Shown here piece after piece: positions 1 through 9,417 of a stretch of DNA of 64,000 nucleotides. Numbering within the stretch: the stretch's first letter is position 1; each line of letters opens with the position of its first letter. Position numbers and translations under genes: made by a program. The notes under the pieces are model-generated. The model saw nothing but the letters and a program-made list of their open reading frames with translations. It did no database searches and was not told where the DNA came from. Source of the stretch: Paenibacillus sp. UNC499MF (GTDB lineage Bacteria > Bacillota > Bacilli > Paenibacillales > NBRC-103111); contig NZ_FNVF01000008.1 of NCBI RefSeq assembly GCF_900107975.1, forward strand, positions 143,555 to 207,554. Direction: 5' to 3'.

Positions 1-3000
1 TTGCTTTCGATCGTATTCTCCGGAGCTTCGGATGGAATGCCCCGATGGCCGATAATGTACGGCTTCCGAATCAGAGTCGTTCCGTTGGAATACAGCTTCA
101 GCGCTCCGACAGCCGCTTCCGGCGCATCCGTAACGATCCCGTTCGCTCCGCCCGTAATCAACGTGTGCAGGGACACGGTTTTGTCCTTTTGGGAAGATTG
201 ATCCTGCGCCCACACCACCAAAGCCCGCTGCTGGAGATAAGCCATATTCTCACGCGTAGCCGCTTTTCCGGACAGGAGCGCGATTTTGGCCAGATTCACG
301 GTCGTTTGCCGGCGGATTTCCATCAGCTCTTCGCTGGTATCCGCTTTAGCCTGACGGAAGTCCAGAATGCCGCGGATAATCGGGTAAGCCTGACGCGCTT
401 TCTTAACCAGCCCGCCTTTGTCGGACACGATGAACGCGTCCTCGATACCTCTCGCTTTGAGCGCCTCGACAAGCTTGTCGGTGCTCGCCTCATCCCGGAC
501 ATAGAAGGCCGGAATCACTTTGTTGTTCAGCGCTGCCAAGATGTCGTCCAGGCTGCCGATTTCAGCGCCTCCTGGAGCGGTGATTTTCAGATTGCCGTTC
601 ACATACAGCATAGCCGTCGCGGGAAGAGAAGTTCCCTGCAGCTTAACCAGGTCGGCGGAGGATTGGAGCTCCATGACCACGGTAGGGGCCAGGGAAATCT
701 TCGTTTCCGGCTCCACCACCTGCACGAAGCGCTCGGAAGGCAGCGGAGGAAGCGCATCCTGCTGGAGGGTGACGCGGATATTGTCCACCTTCATGCGGCT
801 TCCGTTCGCCTGAAAGCCGATGCGGCCCTTCTTGTAAGCGCCCGCGTTATCGGTATCGACGAGAAGCTTGTCGCCGATCCATTCCTGTACGCGCTCGTTG
901 TAGGCTTTTACCGTGTAACGGTACATTTTTGCGGAATCGATCGCTTCGGTGTAAGAACCCCGGTCCATCACATTCCATTCGTTAGCGGGTGTCCGTTCCG
1001 CGAATTCAACCCCGTTGACGGCAGCCGCGTTTTGCCGCACCGCCATCTGATAATAAGGGATGTTGTCATTTTGGATACGGAACATGATCGAATTCCACCG
1101 TGCCGCATCATTAGCGGACAAATGCGTGATATCCGCTTCGATTTTGTAATTGCCGAACAGTCCCAGATACTCGGGGAGCAGCACGCGGGAAGGGTTGTCC
1201 GGAGCGGCGGAAGCGTTCATTTCGAATGCGCCCGATTTGACTGCTGCCGCAGAAGCGGTCGTTCCTTCTTTGCGTGTCCAATCCTTAGGAAGCGTGCCTT
1301 CGGCCGCTTGATCGAAGTTTTCCTCGTAGAGGGTATATTCCTTTTCCCCCGGATTTTTGGCGATGACCATTAAGGTGAGCGACGCGTTATCCTTCTGAAC
1401 CGTAACCGGATAGGCGCCTTTTGTGTTCACCTGCAGAGTACCGCCGGAGACGGAGATCTCTTGACCGGCCGGTTTCCAGAGAAGCTCTCCGCCTTTCAGC
1501 GTGCCTTTGGAGAAGTCGCTGAATTCAGCCTGGAAACTCACCGTGCTGAGGTCCAGCTTCGCGCCGGTATCCGTCAGCACATAGCCTTCCGCATGCTGCA
1601 GCTTGACGGCTTGGGCGCCCGTCGCCGATGGAGTGACGGTGATTTCACGCGCCGCTTCCGCGTTGGCGTAGACCGCTTTTACGGCCGCTTTGCCCGCTTT
1701 TACCGGATAGAGCTGGTTATTCACGATTTTGACGACCGATTCGTCGGACGAATAGAGACGAATCGCGCCGGGCGCCGGAACTTCCGTCAGCCCGTCCGAA
1801 TAATACACGCTGCCCGTAACGGTTGCGGGGCCCGTCAAAGCTTCCAGCGTGCCCGGTATCGTCACGTCCAGCCGTTCGGCCGTTACCCGCGTCACCTTCA
1901 GGTTGTCGAACGAAACCTTGCTCTGATCGGCCTGAAAGCCGACTTTTCCTTTTTCCAGAAGATTGGAAGAAAAGTTCTGATCCATGAGAAGCGTAAAATC
2001 CGCCTCGTCCTTGGCTTTGATATATTCTTTGACGTTGTTTCCGACTGCGCGGACTTTCAACGTATACTCCTTGTCGAGCTCCAGCGGTTTCCACATGCCG
2101 CTTACGGGCGTAGGCGAAGCCCAGTTGTTATTGGGCATCCGGTAAGCCAGCTCGAATGTCCCGTTGCGGCGGACCGCCATCTGGTTGTACGGGTTTTTCC
2201 CGTCGGCCGCTCCCCGGAACATGAGAGCCGCCCATCTGGCGTCGTTCAGCACGCCTTCAAACCTCACGTCGGCTTCGACGGTGTAGTCGTCCCACTGGAC
2301 AGGCGCGGAGATACGGGCCTGCTTCCCGGAAGCTTTGCCGTCGAAGTTCATGCGGCCGTTCCCGTATGTATCCTGAACGACGGTAAAGGGATCGCTGCCC
2401 GCGTTCACATCGGAAATCCAGCCGGCCGGAGTTTGCCCCGGCGCGTAGCCGTCGAAATTATCCTGCAGGAGCACGGGGTCGATTAGAGCGGAAACCGGAT
2501 TCTCGTCTTTCAGGTTGAGAATTCCGTAACCGGCCGTGTCGTTCCAGAACGATTTGGAGTTAAACGCGCTCCAGTAGCTCGTCCGCTGCTTGCTCGTATC
2601 GGCTTCGTAACGGTCCGTTACGCCGATTTCAAAGCCGAGCTGCTTTTGCAGGCCCGCGTCGAAACGGAGCATCTCCCACGGAATCGCGGTTTCCAGCGTC
2701 CAGCCGTCCTGACCGGCCGCGATTGCCCTCAAGATTTTCTTCTCGTCTTTGCCGCTGTGATTGCCCAGGGCCGCTCCGAAATGAAACTCCGGCGTCGAGC
2801 CGGGCCGGTACACGAAGCCCGCCTGCATATCGTCGGCTGCGAAAGGCGCCGACTGGTGAAGAGTCGGATCGAAGAAGAAATTGACAGCGTCCTGCTCGAA
2901 CCAGTACCCCGTTCCGCCCGGGAACAGCGTGTCGTCCTCGGCTTTCACGCCGATATACAAATACTTGTTATCCCACAGCATTCCGAACCGGGCGTTTTTA

Positions 3001-3224
3001 AACGTGCCTTCGCCTGTCCGGACATTCATCGTTTCGCTGACGTTCCAGAGCGATTCGTCAATCCTGCCGTCGATTACAGGCGGAGTCAGCGTCTTGCGGA
3101 CATCCAGCTCCTTCCTCCCCGGGTCGGCAGCGTGCGCCGCCCCGTCGAACAGGCCAAGCGGAGCCGTACCGCACAGTAAAGCGGCGGTTAGAACCAGGCT
3201 CAAAAACCGGGAAAATCTCCTCAT
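1..3224 (-). CDS. Secreted multidomain glycerophosphodiester phosphodiesterase (partial, C-terminus off window)
   Basis: The reading frame runs off the left edge, so about 1,074 codons are visible. The start ATG at 3224 follows an AAGGA site. A signal peptide ending near AAHAA is followed by a CBM9-like carbohydrate-binding domain (VIDGRIDESLWN, roughly residues 35-230). Two LamG/DUF1080-like jelly-roll repeats come next (EADVRFEG...VSFDNLKVT and EADITHLS...KVDNIRVT), with Ig-like linkers. After these lies a degenerate GDPD-like barrel ending in GANGIVTDAP. The last visible residues, IIGHRGIPSEAPENTIES, are the start of a canonical GDPD domain with HRG and E-N-T. It probably hydrolyses glycerophosphodiesters or teichoic-acid-type polymers outside the cell. 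The domain order is read directly; substrate is inferred. Confidence 0.85.
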   Translation of the reverse strand, partial: MRRFSRFLSLVLTAALLCGTAPLGLFDGAAHAADPGRKELDVRKTLTPPVIDGRIDESLWNVSETMNVRTGEGTFKNARFGMLWDNKYLYIGVKAEDDTLFPGGTGYWFEQDAVNFFFDPTLHQSAPFAADDMQAGFVYRPGSTPEFHFGAALGNHSGKDEKKILRAIAAGQDGWTLETAIPWEMLRFDAGLQKQLGFEIGVTDRYEADTSKQRTSYWSAFNSKSFWNDTAGYGILNLKDENPVSALIDPVLLQDNFDGYAPGQTPAGWISDVNAGSDPFTVVQDTYGNGRMNFDGKASGKQARISAPVQWDDYTVEADVRFEGVLNDARWAALMFRGAADGKNPYNQMAVRRNGTFELAYRMPNNNWASPTPVSGMWKPLELDKEYTLKVRAVGNNVKEYIKAKDEADFTLLMDQNFSSNLLEKGKVGFQADQSKVSFDNLKVTRVTAERLDVTIPGTLEALTGPATVTGSVYYSDGLTEVPAPGAIRLYSSDESVVKIVNNQLYPVKAGKAAVKAVYANAEAAREITVTPSATGAQAVKLQHAEGYVLTDTGAKLDLSTVSFQAEFSDFSKGTLKGGELLWKPAGQEISVSGGTLQVNTKGAYPVTVQKDNASLTLMVIAKNPGEKEYTLYEENFDQAAEGTLPKDWTRKEGTTASAAAVKSGAFEMNASAAPDNPSRVLLPEYLGLFGNYKIEADITHLSANDAARWNSIMFRIQNDNIPYYQMAVRQNAAAVNGVEFAERTPANEWNVMDRGSYTEAIDSAKMYRYTVKAYNERVQEWIGDKLLVDTDNAGAYKKGRIGFQANGSRMKVDNIRVTLQQDALPPLPSERFVQVVEPETKISLAPTVVMELQSSADLVKLQGTSLPATAMLYVNGNLKITAPGGAEIGSLDDILAALNNKVIPAFYVRDEASTDKLVEALKARGIEDAFIVSDKGGLVKKARQAYPIIRGILDFRQAKADTSEELMEIRRQTTVNLAKIALLSGKAATRENMAYLQQRALVVWAQDQSSQKDKTVSLHTLITGGANGIVTDAPEAAVGALKLYSNGTTLIRKPYIIGHRGIPSEAPENTIES

Positions 3225-3285
3225 TTCGTATCCATTCCTTTCGGATGAGATATCCGGATCGGTTCCGGACGCCAAGGAGAGAACA

Positions 3286-3358
3286 ACAAAAAAACCCTCT
3301 ATCCATCAAACCGAAAATGCCGAAGCAAGACATTTATCGTTTGTGCATAAAGGGTTTT
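3286..3358 (-). promoter_or_regulatory. Possible leader hairpin/attenuator upstream of the GDPD gene
   Basis: On the minus strand the arms AAAACCCT and AGGGTTTT are separated by about 50 bases. The second arm runs into seven T residues, about 65 bases before the GDPD start. This is terminator-like placement inside a 5' leader and could be an attenuator. No known riboswitch core was recognised. The rest of the 374-bp gap (3225-3598) shows nothing else clear apart from the weak plus promoter listed next. Confidence 0.35.
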
Positions 3359-3518
3359 CTCCTGGACTCTTACCCTTGGATATTCAGTTGTTCCTGCATG
3401 TCCCTTACTCTACCAGTACTATGTCAGCGCTGCGTTAAGTATGCTTGAAGATTTTGTAAGGGTATGGATGGAAACGGCGGGAACGTATTTGCACCGAAGG
3501 AATGGAAAGGATTGCGGA

Positions 3519-3547
3519 TTGACTTCTTAAAACCTATCGGTTAAGTT
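3519..3547 (+). promoter_or_regulatory. Weak sigma-A-like promoter for the DUF4395 gene
   Basis: TTGACT at 3519-3524 and TAAGTT at 3542-3547 are 17 bases apart and lie about 50 bases upstream of the ATG at 3599. The -10 match is poor. Confidence 0.35.
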
Positions 3548-3598
3548 GGTTATAAATCTTTGACAACCCGTGAGGTGATCTTCTTGAAGGAAATCCCT

Positions 3599-3994
3599 AT
3601 GTCCCATATCAAAGCGAATCAGGCCGGCATCGTCCTGTTCGTGGCGCTTACCTTCGCTGCCCGTCAGCCTTGGCTGCTCGGTTTGCTCCTAGCCGTCCAG
3701 CTCGCGGGTCTGCTGTTCCGGTGGAACTTGTTCGTGCAGCTGGCCAAACCCTTCCTGGGGACGGACGGCGAAACCCAGGCGGCGGAGCTTCAGCGCTTCA
3801 ATAACGTGCTCGCCGTGCTGTTCCTCCTTCTGTCCGTTCTCTCGTTCTCCGTCGGCTGGACGGCTGCGGGCTACGTATTTGCCGGCATGCTGCTCGCGGC
3901 AGCCGGCACCGCTCTGCTCGGCTACTGCATCGGCTGCACGCTTTACTTCCAGTACAAGCAGTTTCTCGTGAGAAGACGTCTGAAGCGCTCCTGA
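3599..3994 (+). CDS. DUF4395-family membrane protein
   Basis: 131 residues. The ATG at 3599 is preferred over an in-frame TTG at 3560 because GAAGGA sits 7 bases before it. Four hydrophobic stretches are visible. The C-terminal part GYCIGCTLYFQYKQ matches the G-x-C-x-G-C pattern of DUF4395 proteins, which are often found with thioredoxin-like or sulfurtransferase genes; no such partner is adjacent here. Function unknown. It is a single-gene unit, with the convergent DinB gene beyond. Confidence 0.7.
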   Translation: MSHIKANQAGIVLFVALTFAARQPWLLGLLLAVQLAGLLFRWNLFVQLAKPFLGTDGETQAAELQRFNNVLAVLFLLLSVLSFSVGWTAAGYVFAGMLLAAAGTALLGYCIGCTLYFQYKQFLVRRRLKRS

Positions 3995-4084
3995 TACCAG
4001 TTTCAGCCTTCAATCCACGCGCGGAATTTCGCACGTCTGTTCGATATTTAACCTGGCTTTAGCCCGCCACCTCCTCAAAAGAAA

Positions 4085-4110
4085 GAACCCGCCGGTCAAC
4101 CGGCGGGTTC
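4085..4110 (-). terminator. Strong hairpin, T-rich on the minus side
   Basis: The arms GAACCCGCCGG and CCGGCGGGTTC enclose a 4-base loop. Reading on the minus strand it is followed by TTTCTTTT, so it can act as a backup terminator for the leftward DinB transcript. Confidence 0.65.
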
Positions 4111-4154
4111 CGCAAAAACGCAGTCATCCTTCCGTCGGTATAGCTCCCGGAAGG

Positions 4155-4187
4155 AAAACAGGAAGGAGCGCGGCTCCTTCCTGTTTT
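4155..4187. terminator. Bidirectional rho-independent terminator
   Basis: A near-perfect hairpin with arms AACAGGAAGGAGC and GCTCCTTCCTGTT has A and T runs on both sides. It lies between convergent DUF4395 (plus) and DinB (minus). Confidence 0.85.
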
Positions 4188-4191
4188 TATT

Positions 4192-4680
4192 TTAAGCGTA
4201 CAGCATAAAGAAGTTCAGCTCATGGCCGTTCTGCTTCAAATAATTGTACAGCTGCGAACGGTGGTGAAAAAGATGCGTTACGATTTCGATCAGCCATTTG
4301 ATTTGCGGCATGCCGTGCTCCAGATAGAAGGCTTTCGTCTCTTTGTTCAAAAGCTCTTCCTCGCTCAGTGAAACCATATAAGCTTTCAGGGTATCGAAGT
4401 GGGTCCGCAGCCGCTCCGCCAGCTGTTCCGGGTCCGTAATGTCCTGCGCGCCGTTCTCGACAAGTTCAACCTCCGGCTGCGATTTTTCCTGCAGAATGGC
4501 CAGATCCGAAGCCGGGATGGCGACAATATGATGAACGAGCTGAAGAAGCGTCCGCATGTTATCCCCCGGGGTGAACGCCCACTCCTCCGGTCCGATCCGC
4601 CTGATCAGCGTCTCGCTTGTCCGGACAGACAGCTCAAGCTCGTCCAGAAGATGGTCCCTGATTTGCATAACTCCGTTCAT
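4192..4680 (-). CDS. DinB-family (DUF664-like) four-helix metal-binding protein
   Basis: 162 residues from the ATG at 4680, which has GAGG six bases upstream; an in-frame ATG at 4692 lies directly on the ribosome site and is less likely. The expected DinB helical bundle histidines are present: HH near residue 50 (LVHHIVA) and HLFHHRSQ near residue 140. The fold is typical of bacillithiol-dependent or related transferases and damage-inducible proteins, but the substrate is unknown. The gene follows the AraC regulator in the same direction with a 64-bp gap, so the two may be co-transcribed. Confidence 0.75.
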   Translation of the reverse strand: MNGVMQIRDHLLDELELSVRTSETLIRRIGPEEWAFTPGDNMRTLLQLVHHIVAIPASDLAILQEKSQPEVELVENGAQDITDPEQLAERLRTHFDTLKAYMVSLSEEELLNKETKAFYLEHGMPQIKWLIEIVTHLFHHRSQLYNYLKQNGHELNFFMLYA

Positions 4681-4744
4681 AGATAGCCTCATCCTTTCTC
4701 AATTTCCATCGAAGACAGATATCAGTATAACCAAACACGGCCCT

Positions 4745-5614
4745 TTACCGATTGGATAAATCGGACATGCCCCGGTATTCGGCTGCCGCCTGCATCGGGG
4801 AAGCTCCGTAAAATCTTTTGAACTCCCGGATCATATGCGCCTGATCGAAAAACCCCCGCTCTGCAGCCACAGCCGCCCAATTGCTGACGGAACCCGCCTG
4901 AATGTCTCTAAGGAGCGTTTGGAACCGCACGACTTCGGCAAACTTTTTGGGGCTGAGGCCCACCCATTGCCGGAAAGAGCGGTGAAGCTGCCTCGTGCTG
5001 ATGGTCTCGGACCGCGCCAGCTCGCTTACGGTTGCCTCACCGCCTGTAATAAAGACGCGGTACAGCACATTTTTCAACCGGGCGTCCCCGTACGTCTCCT
5101 TGTTAACCAGCTGCCGCAGCAGGCACGCTTCGACCGCTCCGATTCTGTCCCGGAAAGACCGGGCTTCCCGCACGCGTTCCCCGGTTTCCGCCCCGATAAC
5201 CGGACCGATCAGCTCTGCCGCAACCGCCCGATCGTGAAATTCGGACACCGCCGTCTTCAAGAACGGATACGCCCCGCCGGGCATAAAACGGATTCCGAAA
5301 TTTCTCACGGGCGTTCCCTCCGCGTAGGAAATGGTAAAAGCCTGCTGGAAAGTGCCGCAGTATCTAACATTCCATTCACCCGAGGCCAGATTCTCCGTAA
5401 ATATGATATCCGTACAACCGTCGGGAAGAACCCGGTCCACCGTGTCCGGCTGAAAGAGCGGATGCCTCTCCCCGGCTCCGCGCGGTTCGGACTGCCAGTA
5501 ACAGCATACGTACGGCTTGAGAGCGGGGGACGGCGCTTTTTCCGCATATATATAGGAAGAAATTCTTCCGTTCGCCTGAACGGGCCGGAATAAGTCGTGC
5601 AGTTTCGCATCCAT
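4745..5614 (-). CDS. AraC-family transcriptional regulator with DUF6597-like N-domain
   Basis: 289 residues, ATG with GGGGGA just upstream. The N-terminal domain (LKPYVCCYWQSEP...VLPDGCTDIIF...GIRFMPGGAYPF) is the cupin-like sensor common to this AraC subgroup. The C-terminal 100 residues hold two helix-turn-helix motifs (VSELARSETISTRQLHRSF and WAAVAAERGFFDQAHMIREF) and end in the usual FYGASPMQ signature. It probably controls the DinB gene downstream. Ligand unknown. Confidence 0.85.
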   Translation of the reverse strand: MDAKLHDLFRPVQANGRISSYIYAEKAPSPALKPYVCCYWQSEPRGAGERHPLFQPDTVDRVLPDGCTDIIFTENLASGEWNVRYCGTFQQAFTISYAEGTPVRNFGIRFMPGGAYPFLKTAVSEFHDRAVAAELIGPVIGAETGERVREARSFRDRIGAVEACLLRQLVNKETYGDARLKNVLYRVFITGGEATVSELARSETISTRQLHRSFRQWVGLSPKKFAEVVRFQTLLRDIQAGSVSNWAAVAAERGFFDQAHMIREFKRFYGASPMQAAAEYRGMSDLSNR

Positions 5615-5893
5615 CTTCCCCCAGAAGCCTCCTCGTCCTTTTTCCTCTATCTCCCACTATAAGCCCGCAGCAAAAGCCGAGCAAGGCTCATTTTAAAGGC
5701 AAATTCCAGCCCTTTTACCATCAAAATAAAATATTTTCTGTAAAAAAGCTGAAATTAACCATTTTTTATGGAATACAAGACCTTTAAGAACTGTCTTACA
5801 TAGTGTACAGGCCTAATCTTGATAAAGGGAGGAGGTTCCGGATCGTTCACTAGCTCGTTTATTGTTCAAATATGAATGAAAAGAGGGAACTAG

Positions 5894-8800
5894 TTGAAAA
5901 ATCGCCATCTCATCCAAAAATTATCCGTGATGTCGCTCGCGTTTGCATTCGTTGCAGGTACGGCGCTGCCTCATGCCAGTGCAGCCCAGTCCGGCAAAAG
6001 CATCCATCCGCGTACCCAGCTCAATGGTTCTCTGAATCCCGGTACAAACTCGCTCCCGGGCCAGGTCAAGGGGTATATTTCCCCGAAACTGAATACGGCC
6101 TCCACGAACTCCGTCCGTGTCATCGTCCAGCTGCAAAATCAGCCGGTCGCCGTAGGCAAGTACGCCGCCAAGCAGGGCATGTCCGCTCTGGCAGCCGAAT
6201 CTACCGAAGCGGCCATCAAGCAGGAGCAGACCGCTCTGGTCAGCGCCGCCAAAGGCAGTGGAATTAACCTGCAGGTCAATTACCAGTATAATACAGTTTT
6301 AAACGGACTGGAAGTAACCGTTCCGGCGAACAAAATTCCCGCGCTGGCAAAACTGGCCGGCGTTAAATCGATTCACCCCAGCGCCAACTATTTCCCTATC
6401 CCCGTAGATGAACCGAAAGGGCTCGATGTCAGCAGCCCCAATTTCGACATCACTCCGCTGAAACAGATCGGCGCGGATGTCGCCTGGGCCAAAGGCCTCA
6501 CCGGCAAAGGCCTCAAAGTCGGCGTTATCGATACCGGAGTCGACTATCTTCACCCCGACTTGAAGGATGCCTATAAAGGCGGCTACGATTCCTTCGAGAA
6601 GGATAACGACCCTTACGAAGAGCCTCCGCTTACTCCGGAGGAAGATCCTTACGGCACCGGATTTGAAGGGACGTCTCACGGCACCCACGTATCCGGAACG
6701 ATCGTAGGAAGAGCATCCAACCCAAGCTCGGACATCGTTCAAAAAGGCGTCGCTTACGAAGCCGATTTGTATGTATATAAAGTGCTCGGCCGGAATCCCG
6801 AAACGGGAAAATCGTCCGGCTCCTCGGCCCAGGTCATCGACGGCATCGAGCATGCGGTTAAAGACGGCATGAACGTCATTAACCTGTCTCTCGGTTCCGA
6901 TTCCGAGAAAGACCCGAACTCCCCCGACGTCGTGGCCATCAACAACGCCGTGCTCGGCGGCGTAACGGCCGTTATCGCGAACGGCAATGCGGCGGATAAA
7001 GGGCCTTACTACTATTCGCTGGGCTCGCCCGCCACCTCGCAGCTCGCGATTTCCGTCGGCGCCGTAACCAGCCCGAAAACGCAGTATACGGCAACCGTGT
7101 CCGAAGCGGTCTATACAGCGCCCGTCAGCGCCGGTGCCGCCGCAGTCACACCGGTGACACCTACGGCGGCCGGATACAATCTCAACGTGATGGCCTGGGA
7201 AACCGGCCTGGAAAACTTCGCCTCCATCCTGGGCACGAACCCGAGAGACGTCGTGTACGTCAACCTGGGCCAGCCTCAGGATTATGAAGGCAAAGACGTC
7301 ACCGGCAAAGTCGTCCTGATTTCCCGCGGAAATCTTGCCTTCGTGGACAAGATCGCCAATGCCAAGCAAAGAGGCGCGAAAGCGGCGATTATTTTCAACG
7401 GCAACACCGAACGCACAGACCCGACTAAAGTCGATCTTTCCGAATCGGTCATCGGCCGTGACGGCTTTATCGGTTCCGCCGCTTATCTCGGCGACGGCTT
7501 CGAATACATTCCGACCTTCGATATGAAAGGTACGGAAGGACGCGCCCTCGCCAGAAAAGCGCTGGCCGCTCAAGGCCAGACGCTGAAGCTCGCTTTTGGG
7601 GCCAACTATCCGAAGAGCGAAATCCCGGGCGATACGATGGCGACGTTCAGCTCGCGCGGTCCGAACGTGGACAGCGACCTAAGTATCAAGCCGGATATCA
7701 GCGCACCGGGTGTGAGCATCCTGTCCACTTGGCCCGCCTACGGCAAGCAGAAGCCGGATGCGAACTACAATACGGCCTACAGCCGCATCAGCGGCACAAG
7801 CATGGCGACTCCGCACGTAGCCGGACTTGCGCTGCTGCTGAAACAGCAGCATCCGGACTGGTCGCCGCTGGATATCCGCGCCGCGCTGGCTAACACGGCG
7901 GACACAATCAGCGACCTGGACGGCAAGCTGTACGACGTCTACTCGCAGGGCGCGGGCCGTGCGAACGTCGGTACTGCCGTGAAAACGCAGGCGCTGCTCC
8001 AATCCGTGGAGCCGATCACGATTCTCGACAAGTACTGGCAGCCGCAAGCCGTGACGAATTACAATCCGTCCGTCAGCTTCGGCCTTCTCGCTCCGGGAAC
8101 GAACGCCCAAAAGGAGCTCCGCCTGAAAAACGTGTCCAAGCAAAGCGTGACATACTCGGCCAAAGTCGTGCTGCATCCGAACGTAACGTCGGATCCTAAC
8201 GCTCCGACCCAAACGCCGGATGTCGCTAACCTGACCGCTCAGCTGCTCGGCCTGCAAAACGGTAAGCTGACCGTTGCGGCCGGTGCGTCCAAAGGATTTT
8301 ATTTGTCCGTAACACCGAAAAACAACGCGGTTAAAGGCGTTTATGAAGGCGAAGTGCTTCTCGAAAGAAGCGGCCAGCCTTCGCTGCACCTGCCTTTCGC
8401 CGTTCATGTCGGCCAGGATAAGCCGGAAACCGGATTCGGTCTGCAGGAACTGGAGCAAACGGAAAATGCCATTTATCCCGATAATCTTGACGGCTCCCCG
8501 ACCACAACCGATCTTTCCTTCCGTCTGACGGCTAAAGATGTGAACGTGATTTCCCTCTGGGCTGTGGGACTCGACGACAAAGAGATCGGCATCATCGACG
8601 AAATCACACAGACCGATGCTAACGGCCGCCTTAAACTGATCGAGCCGGGCGTTTACTCGTTCGAAGGCATCGACGGTTCTTATGTCGACGGAGAACTGGA
8701 TGCCAGCGGTGAACTGAAGGTGAAGCAGCTCTCGGCAGGCACCTACAAGCTCGCCGTAATCGCCCAGAAGATCGACGAGTTCGGCAACAACGTGGACGGC

Positions 8801-9166
8801 ATCACCTACACGGCTTACAGCTCCCTGCGTATCGCCAATCTGGAGAGCGACCGTGTCGCCAAAGCGAAAGACGATTTTAAAGCCAAAATCGTCAATACGC
8901 GCAAAATCAACCAGCCGGTTCTGCAGCTTCCTAAAACGGACGGAATCGTGTACAAGGTCACCAACAGCTCCAACAAAGCGTATGTCGACAACAGCGGCGT
9001 TCTGAAGTTCGTTCCGAACAGCGGAGTCGTCAATGTCGAGCTGACCGTCACCATTTCATCCGCCAAGAACCCGGCCGTCAAAACTACGGTCAAAGTTCCT
9101 GTCGTGCTGAGCAAATCGTCCATTCCGCAGCGTCAAACTGCCGATGAAGGCGTGCTCGCCGAATAA
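5894..9166 (+). CDS. Secreted subtilisin-like serine protease (S8, Vpr-type with PA insert)
   Basis: 1,090 residues from a TTG at 5894 preceded by GAGGG. A signal peptide ends near ALPHASA. An I9-like propeptide (VRVIVQLQNQPVAV...) follows. The catalytic triad is Asp213 (VIDTGVD), His262 (SHGTHVSG) and Ser636 (GTSMATPHVAG). A protease-associated domain is inserted between His and Ser (around residues 430-530, GKVVLISRGNLAFVDK). The long C-terminal part has Fn3-like domains and no SLH or LPXTG anchor, so the enzyme is probably released. It is a stand-alone extracellular endopeptidase gene with its own terminator. Confidence 0.93.
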   Translation: MKNRHLIQKLSVMSLAFAFVAGTALPHASAAQSGKSIHPRTQLNGSLNPGTNSLPGQVKGYISPKLNTASTNSVRVIVQLQNQPVAVGKYAAKQGMSALAAESTEAAIKQEQTALVSAAKGSGINLQVNYQYNTVLNGLEVTVPANKIPALAKLAGVKSIHPSANYFPIPVDEPKGLDVSSPNFDITPLKQIGADVAWAKGLTGKGLKVGVIDTGVDYLHPDLKDAYKGGYDSFEKDNDPYEEPPLTPEEDPYGTGFEGTSHGTHVSGTIVGRASNPSSDIVQKGVAYEADLYVYKVLGRNPETGKSSGSSAQVIDGIEHAVKDGMNVINLSLGSDSEKDPNSPDVVAINNAVLGGVTAVIANGNAADKGPYYYSLGSPATSQLAISVGAVTSPKTQYTATVSEAVYTAPVSAGAAAVTPVTPTAAGYNLNVMAWETGLENFASILGTNPRDVVYVNLGQPQDYEGKDVTGKVVLISRGNLAFVDKIANAKQRGAKAAIIFNGNTERTDPTKVDLSESVIGRDGFIGSAAYLGDGFEYIPTFDMKGTEGRALARKALAAQGQTLKLAFGANYPKSEIPGDTMATFSSRGPNVDSDLSIKPDISAPGVSILSTWPAYGKQKPDANYNTAYSRISGTSMATPHVAGLALLLKQQHPDWSPLDIRAALANTADTISDLDGKLYDVYSQGAGRANVGTAVKTQALLQSVEPITILDKYWQPQAVTNYNPSVSFGLLAPGTNAQKELRLKNVSKQSVTYSAKVVLHPNVTSDPNAPTQTPDVANLTAQLLGLQNGKLTVAAGASKGFYLSVTPKNNAVKGVYEGEVLLERSGQPSLHLPFAVHVGQDKPETGFGLQELEQTENAIYPDNLDGSPTTTDLSFRLTAKDVNVISLWAVGLDDKEIGIIDEITQTDANGRLKLIEPGVYSFEGIDGSYVDGELDASGELKVKQLSAGTYKLAVIAQKIDEFGNNVDGITYTAYSSLRIANLESDRVAKAKDDFKAKIVNTRKINQPVLQLPKTDGIVYKVTNSSNKAYVDNSGVLKFVPNSGVVNVELTVTISSAKNPAVKTTVKVPVVLSKSSIPQRQTADEGVLAE

Positions 9167-9168
9167 GG

Positions 9169-9227
9169 CGTCAGCAGCGTCAGCAGCGTCAGCAGCGTCA
9201 GCAGCGTCAGCAGCGTCAGCAGCGTCA
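9169..9227 (+). repeat. 9-bp tandem repeat directly after the protease stop codon
   Basis: The unit CGTCAGCAG occurs six times plus a partial copy, starting three bases after the TAA of the subtilase and running into its terminator. It is a perfect array, so it is likely to change copy number by slippage. In one plus frame it reads as repeated Ala-Ser-Ala. Confidence 0.95.
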
Positions 9228-9272
9228 AAAAGCCATCCTCCGGCAGCCTTCGGGCAGCCGGGTGGCTTTTTT
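9225..9272 (+). terminator. Rho-independent terminator of the subtilase
   Basis: Arms AAAAAGCCA...CCGGCaGCC and GGCaGCCGG...TGGCTTTTTTT form a long stem closed by a TTCG loop and followed by seven T. Confidence 0.9.
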
Positions 9273-9417
9273 TACGGTTCGGCGGATGTCATCAACCGAT
9301 CGGCATTTTGCCTGCTCAGCTTGAGCCGCCGTTGTCGTCTATCGACACATCTGTCCGTTTCAACGTATAAAAAAGGTCCATGCCGGAACGTCACCGTTCC
9401 TGTACACGACCTATATT

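Noticed and set aside
45..2486. Long open plus frames opposite the GDPD gene
   Set aside because: They are Arg/His-rich shadows. The minus frame has a signal peptide and recognisable domains.
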